From the NCBI GenBank assembly GCA_020622165.1, contig JACNMN010000016.1, positions 1 through 62,556 of the forward strand: a stretch of 62,556 bases of DNA, read 5' to 3'. This document shows, piece by piece, positions 1 through 8,280 of this stretch; the first letter of the stretch is position 1, and every line of letters starts with the position of its first letter. The notes under the pieces are model-generated. The model ran no database searches and was not told the origin of the DNA. It saw only the letters and a program-made list of their open reading frames with translations. Made by a program: the position numbers and the translations under genes. This stretch comes from Boseongicola sp. H5. Its GTDB lineage: Bacteria > Pseudomonadota > Alphaproteobacteria > Rhodobacterales > Rhodobacteraceae.

Positions 1-64
1 ACCCGCTGGTTAAAGCCACCCGCACTGCTTCTGAACGAAATTCCTCGGTTGGTCGTGATGCCAT
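1..64 (-). CDS. IS3-family transposase OrfA, N-terminal fragment
   Basis: Read on the minus strand from an ATG at 64-62, the first 21 residues are MASRPTEEFRSEAVRVALTS plus G. This is the typical start of the helix-turn-helix OrfA of IS3-family transposases, which binds the terminal repeats. A GGAG ribosome binding site sits about 8 bases upstream, inside the element. The gene runs off the window at position 1, so its condition is unknown. It is probably the partner of the orfB end at the right edge, either as the same element on a circle or as a second copy. Confidence 0.75.
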   Translation of the reverse strand, partial: MASRPTEEFRSEAVRVALTSG

Positions 65-127
65 CTGTGTTCTCCTTTGCGACACGATACGTAGTCAAAG
101 GAGCGGCACAAATCCGTGACAGGTCCA
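1..127 (-). mobile_element. 5' end of an IS3-family element (cut by window edge)
   Basis: The left edge holds the upstream end of an insertion sequence on the minus strand. It contains the start of an orfA (64 down to 1) and a terminal repeat whose outermost bases, read from outside in, are TGGACCTGTCACGGATTTG, at about 127 down to 100. The same repeat, differing by two bases, lies at 62430-62457 next to an orfB end. IS3-family elements begin with TG, as here. The three bases outside this end are CAC. The rest of the element is beyond the window. Confidence 0.8.
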
Positions 128-162
128 CACATCGTAACAATCAAGCGGGTTGGGATATCGCC

Positions 163-660
163 ATGGGTACGGATGGTGTCGCCCTGGCCAGCGAGCGTGT
201 CCCCGAAGAGTTGCTACGTCGCGATCCGCGCATGCGGGCCGAGACCTTTCTTGTGCGGCTTGATGCAGGGCAGTCAGAGCGGCTGCCCGGGCGTGATCGT
301 TTTGTGCTTGGTACGGGCGCAGGTGGGAGATCCTATCTTGAAACGCTGAGCGGAGGACTTTTTGACGGAGCGGCGCGCTTGGGTGTCGGAGTGCGCCACG
401 CCACGAACCGCATAGAGTTAGGTTTTGATTATACGCGGTGTCTGGCTGCGGGCGCGCGGAACGGACGGGCCGATCTCTATGAGGATATCATTCGATCTGT
501 TGCAGAGTTTGCCAACCGCGTTCGCTGTGATCTCGCCGGGGACTTCATCGCCATCTCGACGGAGACCAACACAAGCCGCGGCCCGGTGGACCGGTTGCAT
601 TTGGTTAACCTACGGAGCTGGACCGAAGTGTCTGCCGTCAGCACCGATGGGACAGTTTAG
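163..660 (+). CDS. Hypothetical protein, probably 5'-truncated by the IS
   Basis: I do not recognise this protein. The frame is open from the IS boundary at 128 (reading HRNNQAGWDIA before the first internal ATG at 163). The original start was therefore probably removed by the IS3-family insertion to its left. The remaining ~166 residues are soluble-looking, with no signal peptide or membrane segment, and end at a TAG at 658-660. The gene stops 7 bases before the next insertion sequence. A family assignment would need a profile search. Confidence 0.4.
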   Translation: MGTDGVALASERVPEELLRRDPRMRAETFLVRLDAGQSERLPGRDRFVLGTGAGGRSYLETLSGGLFDGAARLGVGVRHATNRIELGFDYTRCLAAGARNGRADLYEDIIRSVAEFANRVRCDLAGDFIAISTETNTSRGPVDRLHLVNLRSWTEVSAVSTDGTV

Positions 661-677
661 GGTAAATTGATAAGGGA

Positions 678-728
678 GGATTTCTGGTTCATCGTAACCT
701 TTATGGAGTGAAGATGAACCAGAAATCC
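678..728 (+). promoter_or_regulatory. Hairpin sequestering the transposase start codon
   Basis: GGATTTCTGGTTCATC (678-693) is the exact reverse complement of GATGAACCAGAAATCC (713-728), with a 19-base loop. The orfA ATG (714-716) lies in the right arm and its GGAG site (705-708) in the loop. The left arm is also part of the terminal repeat. Only a transcript started outside the IS would contain both arms, so the structure would mask translation of read-through RNA. This is a known protective device in IS10 and IS50. The structure is seen; the function is inferred. Confidence 0.6.
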
Positions 729-1088
729 GGAACACGGCAGAGCCACGGCGAGAAGGTCGTGAAAGACATCCGTCGATCAACCCGCAAACAGTATTCAGCC
801 GAAGAGAAGATCAGGATCGTGCTGGACGGCCTGAAAGGCGAGGACAGCATTGCGGAGCTGTGCAGGCGCGAGGGCATTGCCCAGAGCCTCTATTACAGTT
901 GGTCGAAGGAATTCCTGGAGGCGGGAAAGAAGCGCCTTGCGGGCGACACGGCGCGTGCGGCGACATCGAACGAGGTGAAGGATCTGCGCCGGGAATCTCG
1001 CGATCTGAAAGAAGTCGTTGCCGAGCAGGCCCTCGAACTTCGGCTGCTCAAAAAAAGCATGATCGAGGATGGGGGCGACGACGAATGA
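714..1088 (+). CDS. IS3-family transposase OrfA
   Basis: This is a 124-residue protein with an N-terminal helix-turn-helix (KQYSAEEKIRIVLDGLKG..., GIAQSLYYSWSKEFLEAG) and a C-terminal leucine-zipper-like stretch, the standard IS3 OrfA layout. ATG 714 is preferred over GTG 708 because GGAG lies 5 bases before it. The stop overlaps the orfB start as ATGA. An A7 run at 1050-1056 precedes the overlap, and orfB is in the -1 frame with no intervening stop. An OrfAB fusion by -1 frameshifting is therefore possible, as is usual in this family. Confidence 0.9.
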   Translation: MNQKSGTRQSHGEKVVKDIRRSTRKQYSAEEKIRIVLDGLKGEDSIAELCRREGIAQSLYYSWSKEFLEAGKKRLAGDTARAATSNEVKDLRRESRDLKEVVAEQALELRLLKKSMIEDGGDDE

Positions 1089-2065
1089 GATACGCTGCAT
1101 CCGAGAAGCTGGAGATCATCCGTTTGGTTGAGCAGTCGCATCTGCCGACCAAGCGCACCCTGGACAAGCTCGGCATTCCCAGAACGACCTTCTATCGCTG
1201 GTATGACAGGTATCTGTCCGGTGGCCCCGAAGCCCTTGAGGATCGCAGCCCCAGGCCGTCACGGGTCTGGAACCGCATTCCCGAGCCGGTGCGCGAGAAG
1301 ATCAAGGACCTGGCGTTGAAGGAGAGCGAACCGTCGCCACGCGAGCTTGCCGTGCGCTTCACGGACACGGAAAAGCATTTTGTGTCAGAGGCTTCGCTCT
1401 ATCGCATCCTCAAATCCTACGACCTGATCACCAGTCCGGCCTATGTGGTTCTGTCGGCAGCAGATGAGTTCAAAGACAAGACAACGCGTCCCAACGAGCT
1501 GTGGCAGACAGACTTCACCTATCTGAAAGTGATCGGCTGGGGCTGGTTCTATCTCTCGACGATCCTGGACGATTACAGCCGTTACATCATCGCCTGGAAG
1601 CTCTGTACGACGATGAAGGCCGAGGATGTGACCGACACGCTCGACCTCGCGCTGCAGGCTTCGGGTTGTGATCAGGCAACGGTGCTTCACAAGCCGCGCC
1701 TGCTCTCCGACAACGGCGCCAGTTACATCTCGGGCGAACTGGCTGATTGGCTGGATGATCGGCAGATGGATCATGTCCGCGGTGCACCTTATCATCCGCA
1801 GACCCAGGGCAAGATCGAGCGCTGGCACCAGACCTTGAAGAACCGCATCCTGCTGGAAAACTACTACCTGCCAGGCGATCTCAGGCAGCAGATCGACGCC
1901 TTCGTCAATCACTACAACCACCGGCGCTATCATGAGAGCCTGCAAAACCTCGCGCCCGCTGACGTCTACTTCGGGCGCGGCCAAGCCATCTTGAAACAAC
2001 GAGAAAGGATCAAACGAAAGACCATCGAAACGCGACGCTTGCTTCACCGCAAATCCGCCGCATAA
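1085..2065 (+). CDS. IS3-family transposase OrfB (DDE integrase core)
   Basis: This 326-residue protein catalyses strand cutting and joining of the IS. It has an N-terminal HTH_21-like part (GIPRTTFYRWYDRYLSG) and then the rve catalytic core. The acidic triad is visible: D in WQTDFTYL, D in LSDNGASY and E in GKIERWHQ, followed by the HYNHRRYHESL signature. The length is normal and no disruption is seen. It begins inside the orfA stop (ATGA) and probably works as the OrfAB fusion. Confidence 0.92.
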   Translation: MRYAASEKLEIIRLVEQSHLPTKRTLDKLGIPRTTFYRWYDRYLSGGPEALEDRSPRPSRVWNRIPEPVREKIKDLALKESEPSPRELAVRFTDTEKHFVSEASLYRILKSYDLITSPAYVVLSAADEFKDKTTRPNELWQTDFTYLKVIGWGWFYLSTILDDYSRYIIAWKLCTTMKAEDVTDTLDLALQASGCDQATVLHKPRLLSDNGASYISGELADWLDDRQMDHVRGAPYHPQTQGKIERWHQTLKNRILLENYYLPGDLRQQIDAFVNHYNHRRYHESLQNLAPADVYFGRGQAILKQRERIKRKTIETRRLLHRKSAA

Positions 2066-2103
2066 TCAAACCAAACGGATGAGCCAGATCCTCTCTTAGC
2101 TCA

Positions 2104-3253
2104 GGCAGCCATCTGTCCCAAAATCCCTGACCACGGACAGACCGAAGGTGAACACCGGCACACCGAGATCACAACACCGCACCTCTATACCGAGGGGTTC
2201 AGTCTCTTTGCGGCACGTGATCTGCAGAATGCGGAGCTTTTCCACCACAATGGAGGGCGCCTGTCCTTGACCACCTTCGCCGACGAGACGACCGACCTGC
2301 AGTTCCCTGCTCGGATCGAGACAGCTGTTGCAATCGGCGCGGGCCGTGTTGCCATCATTATGGCGCCATTGGTTGGCCAAGGAGACAGCAAGCTTCTCAG
2401 CATCGTCGATTTCGGAGTCGCGGAGCGTTTCGGCCAGATCGGGTTGCCGCGCAGCGCGGAACCGCATGACCCCGCTTCAGAAATTGGCCCGCACTATAGT
2501 CTTCGCCCCCCTGATGATCCACTACGACAGAGCTGTGTTGATGTGGCAGAACAGCCCGGCTGGCGGAGCACTTCCTCTGAAACAGTGCGTTTGGCGTCAG
2601 CAGCGGGTCCGGTCACGATACTGCGTGACCTGTTGCAAGAAGAGAGCTGCCTCAAGGTTTCACCATCGGGTGAATATGCCGCGATCTGGCACGGTGCTGC
2701 GCTGCATATTCTGCAAGCTGAGACGGGTCAGGTGGTTGCTCGATACAGCATAGCGACACCACCCCGCGATTTCGCCTTTTCGGAATGCTGCGAACCTGCC
2801 ATTCTTATCGCTGATGCAAACGCTATTGTTTACAAGAGCTTGCCCCGCCTAACCACTTACCTCGATGATCAGGGAGTGGAGGTAGAGATCAGATATGCCG
2901 ATGACAACCAATTAGCCTGGGCCATTTTGCTCGCGGACGGCCCGATCCTGGGTATCGACCTGTCGCCCGATAATAGCCGCATACTCTATACCATCGCCAC
3001 TAGTGCTGGTGTTCTTGAGGCCCGGCTTCATTCTGTCGTATCTGGCGAAACTTGGGCAACTCTGGGTAGGTCTTCGAGCCTGCTTGAGAGCTATTTCATT
3101 AATAATCACGCTGTCTATTTCCGGCAGCCTGGCCGAACCTTTATATACGAACTCACGATGCTGGACGACGCGCAGACCCTCATCCGAGAGTCGTTGAGTG
3201 CCCATTGCCAATTTGAAGGAGAGTTGATGGAACGCTCTGACTGTACGAGATGA
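2104..3253 (+). pseudogene. Beta-propeller (WD40-like) protein, 5'-truncated by the IS
   Basis: The frame is open straight out of the IS end at 2103. The first usable start codon is only TTG 2267, so the N-terminal part has been lost to the insertion. The remaining ~380 codons contain propeller-type blades such as VSPSGEYAAIWHGAALHILQ, DAETGQVVARYS-like repeats and LSPDNSRILYT. No transmembrane segment is seen. Large WD40 proteins of this kind are often C-terminal sensor parts of bigger proteins, but the missing half prevents a functional call. The fragment is probably not functional. Confidence 0.6.
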
Positions 3254-3369
3254 TGGTGTTTTCTGCGGTTAGCTCCTTGGCGGGGCCGGATGGTTATACG
3301 TTTTGATGAGGAGCTAGACACCGGGGGTAAATACAGGTCCTCACGCGTGACCCGTGCGTGGTTCCGAAA

Positions 3370-3674
3370 CCCTTGCTTTCGTTACGCAATGCAATAGTAC
3401 TGACCTGCAAAGGCGGTGTCCATGACTACACCCGCAAGCAGGGCCTCAAGGAGACGTTCATTGTCGCTCCGAAGGATTCCCCTGACTGGCCGGAGAGGTT
3501 CTAGATGTCGCCAAGACCGACGGCGTCAAGATCGAGTAGATGCACGGCGTCTGGGCCAAGTTGCAGAACCGGGTTCTGGAGCGTGTCGATCATCGGTCCC
3601 TTGACGAACGGCGCGAGAAGGCGGCAGCGGAGCGCGAGGACCGGTTGCGCGACGAGGCGCTACGTCTTGCGTAG
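3370..3674 (+). pseudogene. MobA/MobL-type relaxase relic
   Basis: Fragments of a mobilisation relaxase survive. One frame reads VHDYTRKQGLKETFIVAPKD followed by SPDW and soon a stop. A second piece reads VWAKLQNRVLERVDHRSLDE followed by RREKAAAEREDRLRDEALRLA and a stop. HDYTR..G and the ERVDHRSL motif are hallmarks of the MobA/MobL family, where they lie well apart, so there is a large internal deletion plus stop codons. It shows that this end of the window once carried a mobilisable plasmid or element different from the trb system further right. Confidence 0.65.
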
Positions 3675-3731
3675 GTATCAATGGGTTGATTGGCTCAATA
3701 GTCTCGCAAGGAATTGCGGAGGGACCTAAGG

Positions 3732-3812
3732 ATGAAAGAGTTGGATAAGAAAATCGAAACGAGTCGCGCCGACGATTCGGCCTGCCGTCAAGCGGCCGCA
3801 TCACACACTTGA
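3732..3812 (+). CDS. Possible 26-residue ORF
   Basis: A short frame starts with ATG 3732 (MKELDKKIETSRADD...) with AAGG directly before it. It lies between the relaxase relic and the protease array. It has no recognisable family and may be chance. The rest of 3675-3846 shows nothing I can name. Confidence 0.15.
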   Translation: MKELDKKIETSRADDSACRQAAASHT

Positions 3813-3846
3813 CTGGTGGACGCTGGGCGAGTCATGCTAGGTAGCC

Positions 3847-5384
3847 GTGGAAGAAGAGAATCCGGAATTAGACCCAATTCTGATACACCTTACAAAGCAG
3901 CAAAAAAGTGCTCAAAGACACGGAATCTTTTCAGTGCTTAAGAGAAGCAAAGAAATAGTCTTTTCAGCTAGCCTGGTGTGTGCTGCAACGATCGCATCCG
4001 GAGCGTGGTATGCCGACCGAGACAACTCTTCGGTGCCGCTTTCCGGAAACCATCCGCAATTCGACGCATTTGTGACGTTCGCGGCCAGTCAAGGCATCAG
4101 CCAAGGTGTACAGGTCTGCCCGAACGTCTTTCTCGCGACCGGTCACGGCGTAGATGAAACGTTGAACGCGGGCCTGGAGGCAGTGCAGAATTGGATCAAG
4201 ATCATTCAGTATCCGATGTCAGACATACGTTTTTTCGATCTGGAGCCTGGAAATTTCGATCTTACGACAGAGTATCTGGAACGCTTCGGCAGACCGCGAT
4301 CACAGCGCGACTATGCGTTCTTTTCCGTGGACGCTGGCCTTGCCCCTCATCCGGAGACGTTTATTCGACCAGTCATTGCAGTCGATGGTTCGGAGATTGT
4401 AGCCTTTTCTGAAACAGGAGACCTAGACATCCATTCCTTTCGTCCCGCCACTAGGTTTGATTTAGATAGCGATGGAATTCCCAACTTTGACCAGAGTATA
4501 GCGCTCAGCGGGTTAGATACATTAATGCCCATTTATGATGCGCCGAGATTTACAGCGCAGCGCTGTGAGCTCACACCTGATCAATTCGGTGATGTTCTTA
4601 GTCATTCCTGTCCCACGGAAGCTGGTGTTTCCGGCAGTGCAGTCGTCATCGAAGCTGAGGGTCAGTTTTTTTGACGGCGATGCAGATTCAAGGACGGGGT
4701 GCTGTGGTCGAAAGCTTCGACCCGATTGGTCTTGAGAACGCCGCTTTACCCTCACGTCAATTTTGCGACGATTATGAAGCGGTCTGTGGCCAACCCTGCG
4801 CCCAACTGTCGGACCTGGTTGACCCGACCACACCGGGGGTGTCCTTCCTGGACACCCGCCTGGCACGAATAAGTGAAGCATGCGAGAACAACTGGCCTGC
4901 TTGCCAGACCTCCGCCTACAGTCTTGCACTGGAGGCGCGCCACGGCACTGCGCAGATGCCCCGAGATCCCGCGCAGGCGCTGGCGTTGCTGCGTCTAGCC
5001 GCCACTAGTGGTTCCGCTTCCGCCCATCTCGACCTCGCGCTGTTGCACGAGGCTCCTGTGACCGATGCCGACATCCGCGCGCGGGCCGTATGGCAGGGCA
5101 TTGCAGAAGCCCGCCAGCGCACCGTTCCCGACCTACGCGCCCTCTTCGAACTGGCCGCGCCGATCACGCCCGACCCCGACACCGCCGCTGAGCACCACAT
5201 CGCCGCGCTGGAGGCCGGCCTCAACACCATGCTCTACAGAAGTGCCGAAGACTGGCCCGAGGCCATCGCCCATACACTCCAGCAGCACCTTGCCCGGCGC
5301 GGCCTCTACACTGGTGCTATCGATGGGCGGATCGGGCCGGGGGCGCAAGCCGCGATGGAGGTGCTCTGCCAATGCGGGCCCTAG
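3847..5384 (+). pseudogene. Trypsin-like protease / Sel1 / PG-binding protein, copy 1 (frameshifted)
   Basis: This is the first of four tandem paralogues. From a GTG at 3847 it has a longer N-terminus than the others, then a hydrophobic export segment (about residues 38-55) and a chymotrypsin-fold domain. The domain has His in LATGHGV (~100), Asp in QRDYAFF and Ser in GVSGSAVV. The frame stops at 4672-4674 (TTTTTTTGA). The paralogues show that the protein should continue in the next frame with LTAMQIQGRG, which needs T8 instead of T7. The second frame (from 4671) carries the Cys-rich linker, Sel1-like repeats and a C-terminal peptidoglycan-binding-like motif. It could be a decayed gene, a phase-variable tract or a sequencing error. 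Confidence 0.75.
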
Positions 5385-6844
5385 TAGCAGTACTCAGCGT
5401 CGCAGCGGTTTTAACGGGCACAAGCTCGGTGGCCGGATGGTTTAGAGATCGCAACAACTCGATGCATCCCTTGTCTCGTTCAGAGTCGGGCGAAACTCCA
5501 TTCGTCATCGTCGATTCGATGACAGGTTACACGCAAGGCTCATTTGCTTGTCCCGGCGTCGTGTTGACCACAGCCCATGGCGTTTTGCCAAATCCCTCAC
5601 GCTGGTGCGAACTGATGGGCGAAGATCGCCCCCTTCCTCCGACAGAAGAGTATTTGCAGTACATCAATCCGTACCCCATGCAGGATAACCGGTTCTTTCG
5701 CGCGGCTGGGGCGCGGTTTCTATCGCCGCACGACATCTGGCAAAGTGGACCGAACCGGCCACTTTCAGCCGAGGACTACGTTTTCATTCGACTTGCCGGG
5801 GAAATCGTCCCGACTACACAGATCACACCGCTCAGCTTTGACCCGGAGGCGCTTCAGTTTCTCAGTGAGACTGGGGCACTTGATTTGCATACGGTCCGTG
5901 GGCGTACCAGGTTTGAGCCCGATGACGACGGGTTTCCCGACTTGAACCCAGACAATCTCTCCACTGAGTTTGATGTCGTTGCGGCCGTGTATGATGCTGC
6001 CCACATCGTGGCGCAGCGTTGTGAATTCACACCAGATGCCGCGTTGGAGACGATCAACTCCAGTTGCGGTTCTGAACAAAGTGTCTCGGGGAGTCCGCTT
6101 GTAAGCGAGATACGCGGGCAAATGTACCTCACCGCTATCCATACGCGCGGTCTAGACACTCATTTTGAGCAGTTTGAAAGTATTGGGGCGATGGCCATAG
6201 CCGCTGCTATGTCTGATCGTATCTGCGCCGATTATGAAGCGGTCTGCGGCCAACCCTGCGCGCAGCTGTCCGACCTGATCGACCCACCCACACCTGGTGT
6301 GAGCTTTCTGGACGCCCGCCTGGCACGCATAAGCGAGGCCTGCGAGAACAACTGGCCTGCCTGCCAGACCTCCGCCTACAGTCTTGCATTGGAGGCCCGC
6401 CATGGCACTGCGCAGATGCCCCGCGACCCCGTGCAGGCGCTGGATCTCCTACGCGCCGCTGCAGACAACGGCTCCGCCCCTGCCCATCTAGACCTCGCGC
6501 TGCTGCATGAGGCCCCCGTGACCGACGCCGACACCCGCGCCCGCACCGTCTGGCAGGGCATCGCAGAGGCCCGTCAACGCACCGTCCTCGACCTGCGCGC
6601 CCTCTTCACCCTGACCGCCGCGATCACGCCGGCCCCCGAAATCGCCGCCGATCATCACTTCGCCGCCCTCGAAGGCGGGCTGAACACAATGCTCACCCGC
6701 AGCCCCGCCGACTGGCCAGAACTCACCGCCCGCGCGCTGCAATCCCGCCTCGCTGAACGCGGCCTCTACACTGGCCCCCTTGATGGCCAGATCGGCCCCA
6801 CCACTCAAATCGCGATGGAGGCGCTGTGCCAATGCGGACACTAA
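5372..6844 (+). CDS. Exported trypsin-like protease with Sel1 and PG-binding module, copy 2
   Basis: This intact 490-residue protein starts with a signal peptide (residues 1-21, ending near SVAGWF). The protease domain (~22-260) has His69 in TTAHGV, Asp135 in AEDYVFI and Ser241 in SVSGSPL, a complete chymotrypsin-type triad. From ~286 a Cys-rich segment (DYEAVCGQPCAQLSDL) leads into Sel1-like helical repeats (ALEARHGTAQMPRDP, SAPAHLDLALLHEA). The last ~30 residues (GLYTGPLDGQIGPTTQIAME) resemble a peptidoglycan-binding repeat. It is probably periplasmic or wall-associated. It overlaps copies 1 and 3 by 13 nt each, implying translational coupling. The substrate is unknown. Confidence 0.8.
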   Translation: MRALVAVLSVAAVLTGTSSVAGWFRDRNNSMHPLSRSESGETPFVIVDSMTGYTQGSFACPGVVLTTAHGVLPNPSRWCELMGEDRPLPPTEEYLQYINPYPMQDNRFFRAAGARFLSPHDIWQSGPNRPLSAEDYVFIRLAGEIVPTTQITPLSFDPEALQFLSETGALDLHTVRGRTRFEPDDDGFPDLNPDNLSTEFDVVAAVYDAAHIVAQRCEFTPDAALETINSSCGSEQSVSGSPLVSEIRGQMYLTAIHTRGLDTHFEQFESIGAMAIAAAMSDRICADYEAVCGQPCAQLSDLIDPPTPGVSFLDARLARISEACENNWPACQTSAYSLALEARHGTAQMPRDPVQALDLLRAAADNGSAPAHLDLALLHEAPVTDADTRARTVWQGIAEARQRTVLDLRALFTLTAAITPAPEIAADHHFAALEGGLNTMLTRSPADWPELTARALQSRLAERGLYTGPLDGQIGPTTQIAMEALCQCGH

Positions 6845-8280
6845 TTGCAGCTTTGTCTGGTCTTGCCGTATGCGCGACTGCTGCAGCGGCGGCTTGGTTT
6901 GAGGATCGGGACAATTCGATGCAACCCCTGCCTACGACCACTGGGCACGGGTTGGCGCTCGCGACGGTTTTCTCGAGGAGCGGAAAATCCCAAACCGTAC
7001 AAGTCTGCGAAGGGGTCTATCTGGCGACGGCTCATGGAGTTTTGGACAACCCTTCCGGAGCGCGAGCTGATGGGCGACCAACGGAAAACCCCTCAAGCAA
7101 TCTCTATGGGCTAACACCATATCCGATTTCTCGACAGACAGTGATGGCTGCTCAAACTGACGACCGGTTCGTCTCCCCGCGAGTACGCGACGTTCTTGAG
7201 TGGAATCATCCGACCACAGATTACGTGTTCGTGACGATTGACCTCCCTTCGAGGTCTGAGATCGTTCGTCCCATCGCTGCGAGCGTGGCCGCCTTGCAAT
7301 CAGCGTCCAACCAGGGGCAACTGGATATCCATCTACTCCGGCCGTTGACGCGATTTGTGATCAACGATGATGGCTTGCCGCATCTTGGCGGTAGTATGAG
7401 GTACAACACGTTTGACGAGATGGAACCACTTTACCGAGCAGCCCATCGTGTTAATCAACGGTGCGAGATCGAGCCTGGATACGAGTCGCTGGTTGGCACT
7501 TATTGCCCGACCGAGCACTCCATTTCTGGAAGCAGCTACGTGGTAGAAATCTCAGGTCAAAACTATTTAGCAATGATGCATGCATTTGGGCTTGCTGAAG
7601 TCAGCTCCGATGCTCGGAGCGAAGTCTTGTCGAATGCCGCCATTCAAGCCCGTCATTTCTGCGAAGACTACGAAGACGTCTGCGGCCAACCCTGCGCACA
7701 ACTGTCCGATCTGGTTGACCAGCCCACACCGGGGGTGTCCTTCTTGGACACCCGCCTGGCACGAATAAGTGAAGCATGCGAGAACAACTGGCCCGCTTGC
7801 CAGACCTCTGCCTACAGTCTTGCACTGGAGGCGCGCCACGGCACCCGGCAGATGCCCCGCGATCCCGTGCAGGCGCTGGAATTGCTGCGCATGTCTGCTG
7901 CAAACGGCTCGGCCGCCGCCCATCTCGACCTCGCTTTGTTGCGCGAGGCTCCCGTGACCGATTCCGACATCCGTGCGCGGGCCGTCTGGCAGGGCATTGC
8001 AGAAGCCCGTCAGCGCACCGTTCCTGACCTCCGCGCCCTCTTCGAACTGGCCGCGCCGATCACGCCCGATCCCGAGATCGCCGCCGACCACCACATCGCG
8101 GCGCTGGAAGGCGGCCTGAATACTATGCTTGCCCGCAGCGCCGCCGACTGGCCAGAACTCACCGCCCGCGCGCTGCAATCCCGCCTTGCAGACCGCGGTC
8201 TTTACACCGGTGCTGTCGATGGGCGGATCGGGCCGGGCACCCGAACCGCGATGGAGGCGCTGTGCCAATGCGGTATCTGA
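6832..8280 (+). CDS. Exported trypsin-like protease with Sel1 and PG-binding module, copy 3
   Basis: The layout is that of copy 2, with 482 residues from ATG 6832; an in-frame GTG at 6826 is less likely because the ATG overlap is conserved between copies. A signal peptide ends near AAAAAWF. The triad residues are His68 (LATAHGV), Asp130 (TTDYVFV) and Ser234 (SISGSSY). The protease half is strongly diverged from copies 1 and 2, while the C-terminal ~200 residues are nearly identical at both protein and DNA level. It is the last intact member of the array. The stop TGA (8278-8280) lies within the first codons of copy 4. Confidence 0.8.
   Translation: MRTLIAALSGLAVCATAAAAAWFEDRDNSMQPLPTTTGHGLALATVFSRSGKSQTVQVCEGVYLATAHGVLDNPSGARADGRPTENPSSNLYGLTPYPISRQTVMAAQTDDRFVSPRVRDVLEWNHPTTDYVFVTIDLPSRSEIVRPIAASVAALQSASNQGQLDIHLLRPLTRFVINDDGLPHLGGSMRYNTFDEMEPLYRAAHRVNQRCEIEPGYESLVGTYCPTEHSISGSSYVVEISGQNYLAMMHAFGLAEVSSDARSEVLSNAAIQARHFCEDYEDVCGQPCAQLSDLVDQPTPGVSFLDTRLARISEACENNWPACQTSAYSLALEARHGTRQMPRDPVQALELLRMSAANGSAAAHLDLALLREAPVTDSDIRARAVWQGIAEARQRTVPDLRALFELAAPITPDPEIAADHHIAALEGGLNTMLARSAADWPELTARALQSRLADRGLYTGAVDGRIGPGTRTAMEALCQCGI

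Larger units (their letters stand above)
668..2103 (+). mobile_element. Complete IS3-family insertion sequence, ~1.44 kb
   Basis: The element carries orfA and orfB in the usual IS3 arrangement. The ends are imperfect inverted repeats: TGATAAGGGAGGAT... at the left and, reversed, TGAGCTAAGAGAGGATCTGG at the right. Both continue to CTGG(T/C)TCATC after a 2-base gap, and the terminal dinucleotides are TG and CA. I see no matching 3-4 base target duplication (AAT on the left, GGC on the right). This suggests rearrangement after insertion, or that my end calls are off by a few bases. The element cuts the gene at 2104-3253. Confidence 0.85.
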
